DNA of 7,472 nt from JALYGK01 sp036259835 (GTDB taxonomy: Bacteria; Actinomycetota; UBA4738), in NCBI GenBank assembly GCA_036259835.1, contig DATABA010000049.1, positions 1 through 7,472 of the forward strand. The letters are read 5' to 3'. The notes under the pieces were generated by a model. That model made no database searches, was not told the origin of the DNA, and saw only the letters and a program-made list of their open reading frames with translations. The translations under genes were made by a program, and so were the position numbers. Below, piece by piece: positions 1 to 6,870 of the stretch (positions are counted from its first letter, which is position 1; every line of letters starts with the position of its first letter).

Positions 1-792
1 TTCGCCGAAGACGACGCGGTGCGGGCGTACGAGACCACGTTCGACTTCGCGAGGAGCCAGGGCGCGATCGCGTTGTTCGGCGAAAAGTACGGCGAGCTCG
101 TTCGCGTGGTCGAAGTGGGGGACTACTCGGTCGAGCTCTGCGGAGGCACCCACGTGCACCACACCGGCGAGGTCGCGCTGATGCGGTTGGTGTCGGAGGG
201 CAGCATCGGGTCCGGGTTTCGAAGGGTCGAAGCGCTGGTGGGTCCCGACGCGCTGAAGCAGATCAATGTGGAACGACGGCTGCTCGACGAAGTGGTGGAG
301 GCGGTGGGAGGCGGCGACCTGCAAACCACGCCCGAGCGCGTCCGGCAGGCGATCGCGCGGATCAAGCAGCTGGAAAGCGAGCTGGGGAAGATCCGCAAAG
401 CCGAACAGGGTGAAGAGGTCGAACGCCTGCTCAGCACGGCGAGGGACGTCGATGGCGTGAAGCTGGTCCTGAAATCGTTCGACGGTCGCGAGGCGGGGGA
501 GCTCCGTGAGCTCGCCTTAAAGCTGAGGAGCCGCCTGGTGCAGGAGCCCGCCGCGGTGGTTCTCGCTGGTTCAGGATCAGGACGGGCGCTGCTCGTCGCG
601 GCGCTCACGCAGGAGTTGCTGGCGAGAGGACTGACGGCCGGAACCCTGTTGGAGCCGGCGGCGAAGGCGGTTGGAGGAAACGCCGGCGGGAAGCCGGATC
701 TCGCGATGGGCGGAGGTGGGAGGACCGACCGACTCGAGGAGGCGCTCGCGGCGATCCCCGCTCGTTTGCAGCAGTTGCTCGACAGTGCCTGA
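1..792 (+). CDS. alaS: Alanyl-tRNA synthetase, C-terminal part (5' end outside window)
   Basis: AlaRS charges tRNA-Ala with alanine in the cytoplasm and edits mischarged Ser/Gly. Only the last 263 codons are visible, in frame from base 1 to TGA at 790-792; family proteins are about 880-900 residues, so roughly two thirds lie upstream. Seen: the tail of the second additional (editing) domain, with FGEKYGELVRV followed by ELCGGTHV (Cys at visible codon 47, His at 51), which supplies half of the editing-site metal ligands; the upstream HxxxH half is off the window. A charged helical linker (codons about 95-140) follows, then the C-Ala/DHHA1 domain with its glycine-rich GGNAGGKPDLAMGGGG motif at codons 225-240. 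The ORF is intact to its stop and overlaps ruvX by 8 nt, implying co-transcription. The identification is secure; the only uncertainty is the missing start. Confidence 0.97.
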   Translation, partial: FAEDDAVRAYETTFDFARSQGAIALFGEKYGELVRVVEVGDYSVELCGGTHVHHTGEVALMRLVSEGSIGSGFRRVEALVGPDALKQINVERRLLDEVVEAVGGGDLQTTPERVRQAIARIKQLESELGKIRKAEQGEEVERLLSTARDVDGVKLVLKSFDGREAGELRELALKLRSRLVQEPAAVVLAGSGSGRALLVAALTQELLARGLTAGTLLEPAAKAVGGNAGGKPDLAMGGGGRTDRLEEALAAIPARLQQLLDSA

Positions 793-1237
793 CGACCGTC
801 CGCCGGAAGCACCGAAGGGTCCCGTGCTTGGCCTCGATCTCGGCCAGTCACGTATTGGTGTAGCGATCTCAGACCCCGGCCGGCGCATGGCCGTGGCGCT
901 CGGGACGATCAGGACCGGCGCGCCGGAAGACGTGAAGGCCATCGCCGCGCTTGTCAAGGAGCATGGGGTCTCGCAGATCGTCGTCGGGCACCCGCTTTCC
1001 CTCTCCGGCGAGTCCGGTGAAGCTGCGGAGCATGCAGAGCGATTTGCTGAAGCGCTTCGTGGCTTCCTCGGCACGAGCGTCGTTCTTCACGACGAGCGGC
1101 TCTCGACGGTCGAAGCCGCACGCGGTCTCTCGGATGCAGGTGTCGACCGGCGCCGCCGGCGCGATGTCATCGACCAAGCTGCTGCGGTGGTCATCCTGCA
1201 GTCGTACCTAGACGGCTTATATTCGCTTCCTGATTAG
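785..1237 (+). CDS. ruvX: YqgF/RuvX family: putative pre-16S rRNA nuclease / Holliday junction resolvase homologue
   Basis: The family has an RNase H-like fold; in E. coli YqgF is linked to 16S rRNA 5'-end maturation, and it was first proposed as an alternative Holliday junction resolvase. The 150-residue product has the usual length and all family blocks: VLGLDLGQSRIGVAISDP (first acidic residue Asp18), VVGHPLSLSGESGE (residues 66-79), DERLSTVEA (103-111) and DVIDQAAAVVILQSYLD (127-143; Asp130 is the conserved second acidic residue). The chosen start is GTG 785, whose codon lies inside the end of alaS (GTGCCTGA), so translation may be coupled. It has no clear Shine-Dalgarno. An alternative GTG at 824 has GAAGG at 814-818 and would give a protein beginning directly at the first beta-strand; family members often have only a few residues there, so 824 is a real possibility. 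An in-frame ATG at 671 lies deep in alaS and is unlikely. Confidence 0.93.
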   Translation: MPDDRPPEAPKGPVLGLDLGQSRIGVAISDPGRRMAVALGTIRTGAPEDVKAIAALVKEHGVSQIVVGHPLSLSGESGEAAEHAERFAEALRGFLGTSVVLHDERLSTVEAARGLSDAGVDRRRRRDVIDQAAAVVILQSYLDGLYSLPD

Positions 1238-1315
1238 CTCCTAAAGCGCGGCGGCTACTAACGCGACTCGCTCGCCGGTTCGGCCAAGCTGGGCAATGAC
1301 CCGGAACAGCTCGCG

Positions 1316-1329
1316 CGAACACATGTTCG
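1316..1329. promoter_or_regulatory. Putative LexA binding site (SOS box) upstream of mltG
   Basis: CGAACACATGTTCG is a palindrome with perfect 5-bp half-sites, CGAAC-N4-GTTCG, and its sixth positions (A/T) also pair. It is the half-site and spacing of the Gram-positive/actinobacterial LexA operator (the mycobacterial form is TCGAAC-N4-GTTCGA; here the right arm keeps the outer A but the left lacks the outer T). It ends 43 nt before the mltG ATG at 1373, a normal distance for an operator overlapping a promoter. I could not identify convincing -35/-10 boxes around it. LexA binding is inferred from motif only. Confidence 0.55.
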
Positions 1330-1372
1330 AGTTACCGACCGGTGGGAAAGATTTCTCCGACCATCTACAGCA

Positions 1373-2464
1373 ATGACGAAACTGCTCTTTGGATATCCTG
1401 ACGCAATGCTGGACATCGCGCCGCAGCGTTCCCTGCGTACTCGAAGGCGACGACGCCTACGCGGGCTGGCAATCCTCCTTTTCTTGATCCTGCTCTTCGG
1501 CGGTGGGGGAGCGGCGGTATTCGGCTACTACACCTGGGCAACGGGAGCGTCTGGCCCACAGAAGCGCGTCAGGGTCACCATTCCCATGGGCAGTACCGGA
1601 GCGGAGGTTGGCGAGCTCCTCGAGGAGAAGGGAGTCATCCGTTCAGCGTTGGCGTTTCGCCTGCTCCTGCGGTTCCGTGGAGTGAGCAGCGACTTCGAGG
1701 CGGGTCGGTACACCAACCTCACCACCAACATGGCGATATCGGACGTCCTCAACCGGCTGGAGGACGGACCGAAGGTCGAGTCGATCTCCGTGACATTCCC
1801 CGAGGGCTACACCCTAGAACAAACGGCGGTTCGAGCTGCTCGGGACCTCGACATATCTCGCAAGAAGTTCCTGGAGCTAGCGACCAGCGGCAAATTCACA
1901 GCGCCGCCCTATCTCCCCAGGGGGACGAAGACCGTTGAGGGATTCCTCTATCCGAACACCTACGACTTCGTGAAGGACGTCGGGCCGAAGGCTGTCATCG
2001 AGCGCCTGCTCGCTTCGTTCCGGGAAGCGGCCGCCGGGCTCCCGTGGGAACGCGCGGAACAGCTGGGTGTAACGCCATACGACGTGGTCACCATCGGCTC
2101 GTTGATCGAGCAGGAGGCGCGGTTTGCTCCAGACCGCCGCAAGATCGCCAGAGTGATCTACAACCGGCTGGAGAGGGATATGCCGCTCCAGATCGACGCC
2201 ACCATCCAGTACGCGCTCGGGGACTTCAGCCCGATCCTTCTCAAGGACCGCGAGATCGAAAGCCCGTATAACACCTATCTCCACCAAGGCCTCCCACCGA
2301 CCCCAATTGGAAACCCAGGTAGGTCCTCACTGTCTGCGGCTCTCTCTCCGGCTCCGGGAAATTGGCTCTATTACGTGCTGATCGACTGCGACACTGGCCG
2401 CCACTACTTCACGGACTCCCTCACCGACTTCAACCGAAAGGTCAGCTCCGCCCCCGACTGCTGA
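1373..2464 (+). CDS. mltG: Endolytic murein transglycosylase MltG (YceG family)
   Basis: MltG cuts nascent glycan strands in the periplasmic/extracellular face of the membrane and is thought to terminate peptidoglycan polymerisation. The 363-residue product has an Arg-rich cytoplasmic N-terminus (residues 19-30), one transmembrane helix (about 31-53), a LysM-like/N-terminal region (about 65-140), PEGYT (143-147), VEGFLYPNTYDF (188-199), SLIEQEA with Glu246 as the best candidate for the catalytic glutamate, and the YNTYLHQGLPPTPIGNPG signature (299-316). Length is close to E. coli MltG (340). The start ATG 1373 has no good Shine-Dalgarno; ATG 1406 (residue 12) is an alternative that keeps the Arg-rich stretch and the helix. 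It is separated from ruvX by 135 nt holding a LexA-like box and a 26-codon ORF whose TGA overlaps ATG 1373; nothing else is recognised there. Codons such as ATA, CTA and CAA seem more frequent than in the pilus genes. Confidence 0.95.
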   Translation: MTKLLFGYPDAMLDIAPQRSLRTRRRRRLRGLAILLFLILLFGGGGAAVFGYYTWATGASGPQKRVRVTIPMGSTGAEVGELLEEKGVIRSALAFRLLLRFRGVSSDFEAGRYTNLTTNMAISDVLNRLEDGPKVESISVTFPEGYTLEQTAVRAARDLDISRKKFLELATSGKFTAPPYLPRGTKTVEGFLYPNTYDFVKDVGPKAVIERLLASFREAAAGLPWERAEQLGVTPYDVVTIGSLIEQEARFAPDRRKIARVIYNRLERDMPLQIDATIQYALGDFSPILLKDREIESPYNTYLHQGLPPTPIGNPGRSSLSAALSPAPGNWLYYVLIDCDTGRHYFTDSLTDFNRKVSSAPDC

Positions 2465-2493
2465 TCCGCAGGCGCCTCCCAGACGGGTGCCGG

Positions 2494-2521
2494 TAAAGAC
2501 ACGGGTTCTCCGGGCCGAAAT
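2494..2521 (+). promoter_or_regulatory. Candidate sigma-28/WhiG-type promoter of the pilB operon
   Basis: TAAA (2494-2497), a 16-nt spacer, then GCCGAAAT (2514-2521). The FliA/SigD/WhiG consensus is TAAA-N14-16-GCCGATA(A/T), so the -35 matches 4/4 and the -10 matches 7/8 to the SigD form. Transcription would start near 2528, giving a leader of about 118 nt before the pilB ATG. A similar arrangement with the same spacing precedes pilA. No better housekeeping-type promoter was seen in this gap. Motif match only. Confidence 0.4.
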
Positions 2522-2534
2522 CTCCCAAGAACCC
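2503..2534. repeat. Inverted repeat GGGTTCT / AGAACCC overlapping the pilB promoter candidate
   Basis: A perfect 7-bp inverted repeat has arms at 2503-2509 and 2528-2534, with an inner GGG (2512-2514) / CCC (2524-2526) that could lengthen the stem. No T-run follows, so it is a poor intrinsic terminator for mltG. The arms flank the putative -10 box at 2514-2521, so a repressor or activator operator is as likely as an RNA hairpin. Function is unknown. Confidence 0.45.
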
Positions 2535-2577
2535 ATATGACACTCAAAGCACTCAACTGGTCAGCCTTTACGGGGGA

Positions 2578-2601
2578 CTCCGGAAGGGCCTTTCGGTGGA
2601 G
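2578..2601 (+). repeat. Hairpin in the pilB leader
   Basis: CTCC (2578-2581) pairs with GGAG (2598-2601), and GGAAG (2582-2586) pairs with CTTTC (2590-2594, one G-U), around a 3-nt loop with a 3-nt bulge. It sits about 35 nt before the GGGG (2637-2640) that serves as a weak ribosome binding site for pilB. It has no T-tract. It may be an RNA structure in the untranslated leader; short GC-rich stems like this also arise by chance. Confidence 0.25.
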
Positions 2602-2645
2602 GGCGCCTGTCACAACGACGTGTCCGGCCGACGTACGGGGTTGAC

Positions 2646-4388
2646 ATGACGGAAACGTCTACCAGGCCCGAAACGGCGCCCCCTTCTTCTCGGCGGCCCA
2701 AGCCAAGGAGGACGACGGGCCGGCTGGGCGAAATCCTCACGGCCAAGGGGCTCATCACCGAGGACGACCTCGAGCGGGCTCTGCTCGAACAGCGGCAGAG
2801 CATGACCGATCAGCCGCTCGGTCGGATCCTGACCGATCTCGGACTGATCAAGGAGTCGGACCTCCTCGCCGCGCTGGCCGAACAGGTCGGGTTCCGGTTT
2901 GTCGACCTGACCGAATTTCCGATCGACCCGACGGCGGCGTCGCTCATCCCCGAGCAGATGGCTCGCCGGCATCACGCGCTTCCCATCGGGTTCGAGGGTC
3001 CAAAGCTGCTCGTGGCGATGGCGGATCCCTCGAATGTCATCGCCGCCGACGACATCCGCGCCAACACCGGGCGCCTCGTTCAACCGTTGGTGGCCACCGC
3101 CGCTGACATCGAAGCAGCGATCAGGCGGTTCGGCCGTGTGGAGCAGTCGGTAGAAGACGTTGCCACCGAAGCGGCGTCCGCCGTCGAGGACGACCTCGAC
3201 GCCGACCTCGCCAGCGCGGCCGTCGAGGAAGGCCCCATCGTCCGCATGGTCAACCTTCTGATCAGCCAGGCCATCAACGACCGAGCCTCCGACATCCACA
3301 TCGAGCCGACGGATCGCGAGGTCAGGATTCGGTACCGCGTCGACGGCGTGCTCCACGAGGTCATGAGGTCACCGAAGAACATTCAGGCCGGTCTGATCAG
3401 CCGTCTGAAGGTCATGGCCGACATCAACATCGCTGAACGCCGGCTCCCCCAGGATGGCCGGGTCGGACTCACGGTCGGTGGCAAGAGCATCGACCTCCGG
3501 ATGGCGACGCTCCCGACCGTGTACGGCGAGAAGGTCGTCATTCGGATCCTGGACAAGAGCTCCGTTCTTCTGAAGTTGGGCGAGCTGGGGCTTCAAGAGA
3601 GCGCGTTTACGCGATACCAGGACGCCTACACGAAGCCCTATGGAGCGATTCTCGTTACCGGACCGACGGGTTCGGGGAAGTCGACGACCCTGTACGCCAC
3701 GCTGAACCAGCTCAACAAGATCGATCGCAACATCATTACGGTTGAGGACCCCGTCGAGTACCGCCTCCCCGGCGTGAACCAGATGCAGGTCAACCCTCGG
3801 GCCGGCCTCAACTTCGCTTCGGCTCTGCGGTCGATCCTCCGCGCCGACCCCGACATCATCCTGGTTGGTGAGATCCGTGACCGGGACACCGCGGTCATCG
3901 CCATCGAGGCCGCTCTTACCGGACACCTCGTCCTCTCCACTCTCCACACGAACGACGCTCCTTCGTCTCTGCCACGTCTGATCGAGATGGGTGTGGAGTC
4001 CTACCTGGTTGCGAGCGCCATTGACTGCATCGTCGCCCAGCGGCTGTGCCGAAAGCTATGCAGCCGATGCCGGCAGGCGTACGCACCGGACCCGGTGGAG
4101 CTGGAGCAAGCGGGATTCCCCGAGGAAATGTGGGACCAGATCGACACCCTGTTCCGGCCCGTTGGGTGCTCGGCCTGCGCGAAGACGGGCTTCAGGGGAC
4201 GGCTGGGCCTCTACGAGGTCATGCTGGTCACGGAGGAGATCGAACGCATGACGGTCGAGCGTGCGTCCTCGGACGAGATCCGGCGGTCCGCCAAGCGCGA
4301 CGGCATGGTGACCCTCCGGGATGACGGTCTCCACAAGGTCCAGAACGGCGTCACTTCGATCGAAGAAGTCCTACGGGTGGTGTCCTGA
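2646..4388 (+). CDS. pilB: Type IV pilus assembly (extension) ATPase PilB, GspE family, with MshEN domain
   Basis: PilB is the hexameric cytoplasmic motor that powers pilin insertion through PilC. The product is 580 residues. Residues 1-25 are a Pro/Ser/Arg-rich, probably disordered tail. Residues 26-49 (RLGEIL...LLEQ) and 57-80 (PLGRIL...LAEQ) are the tandem 24-residue motifs of an MshEN/T2SSE_N domain that runs to about 160. The ATPase part has Walker A GPTGSGKSTT (339-348), Asp box TVEDPVEY (365-372), Walker B DPDIILVGEIRD (401-412), His box GHLVLSTLHTND (426-437), and the zinc tetracysteine Cys472-x2-Cys475 with Cys508-x2-Cys511; Cys468 is an additional nearby Cys. These features, the length and the neighbours pilT, pilC and pilA favour PilB over the secretion ATPase GspE. 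ATG 2646 has only GGGG, 5 nt upstream, as ribosome binding site. pilT follows after 48 nt in the same reading frame. Confidence 0.96.
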   Translation: MTETSTRPETAPPSSRRPKPRRTTGRLGEILTAKGLITEDDLERALLEQRQSMTDQPLGRILTDLGLIKESDLLAALAEQVGFRFVDLTEFPIDPTAASLIPEQMARRHHALPIGFEGPKLLVAMADPSNVIAADDIRANTGRLVQPLVATAADIEAAIRRFGRVEQSVEDVATEAASAVEDDLDADLASAAVEEGPIVRMVNLLISQAINDRASDIHIEPTDREVRIRYRVDGVLHEVMRSPKNIQAGLISRLKVMADINIAERRLPQDGRVGLTVGGKSIDLRMATLPTVYGEKVVIRILDKSSVLLKLGELGLQESAFTRYQDAYTKPYGAILVTGPTGSGKSTTLYATLNQLNKIDRNIITVEDPVEYRLPGVNQMQVNPRAGLNFASALRSILRADPDIILVGEIRDRDTAVIAIEAALTGHLVLSTLHTNDAPSSLPRLIEMGVESYLVASAIDCIVAQRLCRKLCSRCRQAYAPDPVELEQAGFPEEMWDQIDTLFRPVGCSACAKTGFRGRLGLYEVMLVTEEIERMTVERASSDEIRRSAKRDGMVTLRDDGLHKVQNGVTSIEEVLRVVS

Positions 4389-4436
4389 CATGCCGATGGA
4401 TTTTGAAGATCTCCTGGCTCGAGGAAAGGGAGCGCG

Positions 4437-5573
4437 ATGAAGGCCGACTTGCTGAGTAGAGAGGGCGCCGCCCCATCGGTGTCCGTACAGGAGTTGCTGT
4501 CCCACGTCCTGGAGAAGGAGGCGAGCGACCTTCATCTCACGGCAGGGGCGGCTCCGACCATTCGCGTTCACGGCGACCTCAAACCGGTCGAGGGCTACGA
4601 CGTGCAGGAACCGGAAGAGCTTCGCCGCATGATCTACGCCATCCTGACCCAGGCCCAGCGGGAGCGCCTCGAGCAGGACCTGGAGCTGGACCTCTCGTAC
4701 TCCCTCCCCGGGAAGGCCCGGTTCCGCGTCAACGTGTACTTCCAGCGCGACGCGATCGGGGCGGCCTTCCGCCTGATCCCCTTTTCCATCCGCAGGCTCG
4801 ACGAGCTCGGACTTCCCAAGCAGGTCGGTGACTTTGCCCGGTTGCCCCGAGGCATGGTTCTCGTGACGGGCCCTACGGGTTCGGGGAAATCGACGACGCT
4901 TGCGGCCCTGTTGGACATCGTGAACAGCGAACGCGAGGTTCACATCATGACGGTGGAGGACCCGATCGAGTACCTCCACCAGCACAAGAAAGCCATCGTC
5001 AACCAGCGAGAGGTCGGCACCGATACTCGCTCGTTCGCCCAGGCGCTGAAGCACGTTCTTCGGCAGGACCCCGACGTCATCCTGGTCGGTGAGATGCGGG
5101 ACCTTGAAACCATCCAGACCGCCCTCACCGCGGCGGAAACCGGTCACCTCGTGTTCGCCACCCTGCACACGCAGGACGCGCCACAGACGATCGACCGGAT
5201 GATCGATGCGTTCCCACCGCATCAACAGCAGCAGGTCCGGGCCCAGCTGAGCACCACGCTTCAGGGCGTCGTGACGCAGCAGCTGCTCCAGACCGCCGAT
5301 GGCAGGAGCCGCGCGGTCGCGGCCGAGGTCCTCGTTGCGACGTCGGCCGTGAGGAACATGATCCGCGAGGCGAAGGTCCACCAGATCTACGGGGCGATGC
5401 AGGCGGGTGGCCGGTACGGAATGCAGACCATGGATTCCGCGCTCGCGCACCTGGTTGCCCTCGGAAGGATTTCCATGGAGATGGCGAAGGAACGCTGCCA
5501 CGACGAGCAGGAGCTGAAGAGGCTCACCACCGGGGTGGCGAGCGGGATGACGATGGGCGCACGAAGTGCCTGA
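4437..5573 (+). CDS. pilT: Type IV pilus retraction ATPase PilT
   Basis: PilT is the hexameric motor that disassembles the pilus, driving twitching and DNA uptake. The product is 378 residues, slightly longer than the usual 345-370 because of about 15 extra residues before the SVQELLSHVLEKEASDLHLTAG start region. Motifs in order: ASDLHLTAG (residues 29-37), Walker A GPTGSGKST (145-153), Asp box TVEDPIEY (from 172, Glu174), Walker B DPDVILVGEMRD (Asp213, Glu219), His box GHLVFATLHTQDA (236-248), and AVRNMIRE (304-311), the PilT retraction signature (usually AIRNLIRE). PilB's N-terminal domain and zinc cysteines are absent, which separates it from PilB. ATG 4437 is preceded by AAAGGGAG (4425-4432), a good ribosome binding site; GTG 4479 is a weaker alternative. 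It overlaps pilC by 8 nt. A PilU-type second retraction ATPase is possible but less likely as the only copy here. Confidence 0.95.
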   Translation: MKADLLSREGAAPSVSVQELLSHVLEKEASDLHLTAGAAPTIRVHGDLKPVEGYDVQEPEELRRMIYAILTQAQRERLEQDLELDLSYSLPGKARFRVNVYFQRDAIGAAFRLIPFSIRRLDELGLPKQVGDFARLPRGMVLVTGPTGSGKSTTLAALLDIVNSEREVHIMTVEDPIEYLHQHKKAIVNQREVGTDTRSFAQALKHVLRQDPDVILVGEMRDLETIQTALTAAETGHLVFATLHTQDAPQTIDRMIDAFPPHQQQQVRAQLSTTLQGVVTQQLLQTADGRSRAVAAEVLVATSAVRNMIREAKVHQIYGAMQAGGRYGMQTMDSALAHLVALGRISMEMAKERCHDEQELKRLTTGVASGMTMGARSA

Positions 5574-6774
5574 GGTTTACGACTACACCGGCCGCGACCC
5601 GTCGGGTCAGCGGGTGACCGGAACGCTGGTCGGCGACAGCCCCGCGCTCGTCTCCGCTCGCCTCCGCGAGATGGGTTACGTCCCGCTCAAGGTGAGCGCG
5701 CAAAACCGCGGGATGAAGCGGGAGATCAACATTCGAAACCGCGTTCCCCTGAAGGAACTCGCCATCTTTTCCCGCGAGCTGGCCACCATGGTGAGTTCCG
5801 GTGTTCCGATCCTCAAATCGCTGGCCATCCTGGAGCGCCAGACGGAGTCGCGTCTCCTTGGCGCGACGATCGCCGACATCCGAGTCGAGATCGAACGGGG
5901 CGCGTCCCTCTCGGCCGCGCTCTCCAAGCACCCCAAGGTGTTTGGAAACCTCTACGTCTCGATGGTGAAGGCCGGAGAGACGGGCGGTGTCCTCGAGAAC
6001 GTCCTGGACCGAATCGCCCAGAACCTGGAGCGCGAGCTCTCGCTTCGTCAGCGGATTCGGTCCGCGATGACCTACCCGGTCGTGGTCCTCGGGTTCGTCA
6101 CGCTGATCCTGCTGGCGATGCTGCTGTTCGTCGTTCCGCAGTTCAAGTCGATCTACGAAGAGCTCGGCGGGCAACTGCCGCTGCCCACCCGAATCCTTCT
6201 TGCGGTCAGCAACGCCTTCAAGAGCAAGTTCCTCATCATCGCCGCCCTGGTGGCCTTGATCGTGTTCCTGGTCCGCCGCTACAAGAAAACCGAACAGGGA
6301 AGGGAGCTGTGGGATCGCCTGAAGCTCAGGATTCCGGTCTTCGGGCCCCTGGTCGCGAAGACCGCGTTGGCCCGGTTCGCGCGGGTGCTCAGCGTGCTCA
6401 ACAAGTCGGGCGTTCCGATCCTCCAGAGCCTGGACGTGGTGGCCGAGACGGTCAACAACTCGTTGATGTCGAAGGCCGTTCTCGACGTTCAGCAGTCGGT
6501 CAAGGAAGGCGAGAGCCTGGCCAAGCCGCTGGCCCGGCACGAGATCTTCCCTCCGATGGTGGTCCAGATGTTGGCCGTCGGAGAAGAGACGGGAGCGCTC
6601 GACACGATGCTCGAAAAGGTCGCGATGTTCTACGACGATGAAGTGACGGCCACGGTGGATTCGCTCACCGCGGTCATCGAGCCGCTGATGATCTTCGTCG
6701 TCGGCGGCGCGGTCGGGCTGAGCGTCATCGCTCTCTACATGCCGATGTTCAACATCATCAAGCTCATCAAGTAA
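5566..6774 (+). CDS. pilC: Type IV pilus inner-membrane platform protein PilC (GspF family)
   Basis: PilC is the polytopic membrane platform that couples PilB/PilT rotation to pilin insertion or removal. The 402-residue product has the usual length and layout: a short N-terminal T2SSF_N segment (VYDYTGRDPSGQRVTGTL, then LREMGYVPLKV), a first T2SSF domain from about residue 60 (ELAIFSRELATMVSSGVPIL), transmembrane helices at about 172-193 and 222-237, a second T2SSF repeat (ARFARVLSVLNKSGVPILQSL) from about 266, and a C-terminal helix at about 371-393 ending in the family-typical YMPMFNIIKLIK. The start is GTG 5566, inside the last codons of pilT (GTGCCTGA), so translational coupling is likely; there is no strong Shine-Dalgarno, and a later start would cut the conserved N-terminal strand. 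It is the last gene before the 181-nt gap that precedes pilA. Confidence 0.95.
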   Translation: MPEVYDYTGRDPSGQRVTGTLVGDSPALVSARLREMGYVPLKVSAQNRGMKREINIRNRVPLKELAIFSRELATMVSSGVPILKSLAILERQTESRLLGATIADIRVEIERGASLSAALSKHPKVFGNLYVSMVKAGETGGVLENVLDRIAQNLERELSLRQRIRSAMTYPVVVLGFVTLILLAMLLFVVPQFKSIYEELGGQLPLPTRILLAVSNAFKSKFLIIAALVALIVFLVRRYKKTEQGRELWDRLKLRIPVFGPLVAKTALARFARVLSVLNKSGVPILQSLDVVAETVNNSLMSKAVLDVQQSVKEGESLAKPLARHEIFPPMVVQMLAVGEETGALDTMLEKVAMFYDDEVTATVDSLTAVIEPLMIFVVGGAVGLSVIALYMPMFNIIKLIK

Positions 6775-6870
6775 CCGACCGCATCCGTAGCGAGCGTCTT
6801 CTCATAGTCACCTGAGTTGTTGCGTCGAATGGCTTAACCCTACTCAGATCCGAATTGGAGCGTTCGCCGC

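Noticed and set aside
2471..2491. GGCGCC/GGTGCC stem after mltG as an intrinsic terminator
   Set aside because: The 6-bp stem contains a G-U pair and is followed by GGTAAAGAC, with no T-run. GGCGCC is also self-complementary, which inflates apparent pairing.
3660..4899. Near-identical DNA around 3660-3690 and 4869-4899, possibly a direct repeat
   Set aside because: Both encode the Walker A motif GPTGSGKSTT of the paralogous ATPases PilB and PilT; the similarity follows from protein conservation and shared codon bias.
4371..5501. Long open frame on the minus strand opposite pilT, and similar long antisense frames opposite pilB and pilC
   Set aside because: They are typical shadow frames of GC-rich coding DNA: composition is Arg/Asp/Leu-rich, no family motifs are seen, and the opposite strand encodes clear conserved proteins.
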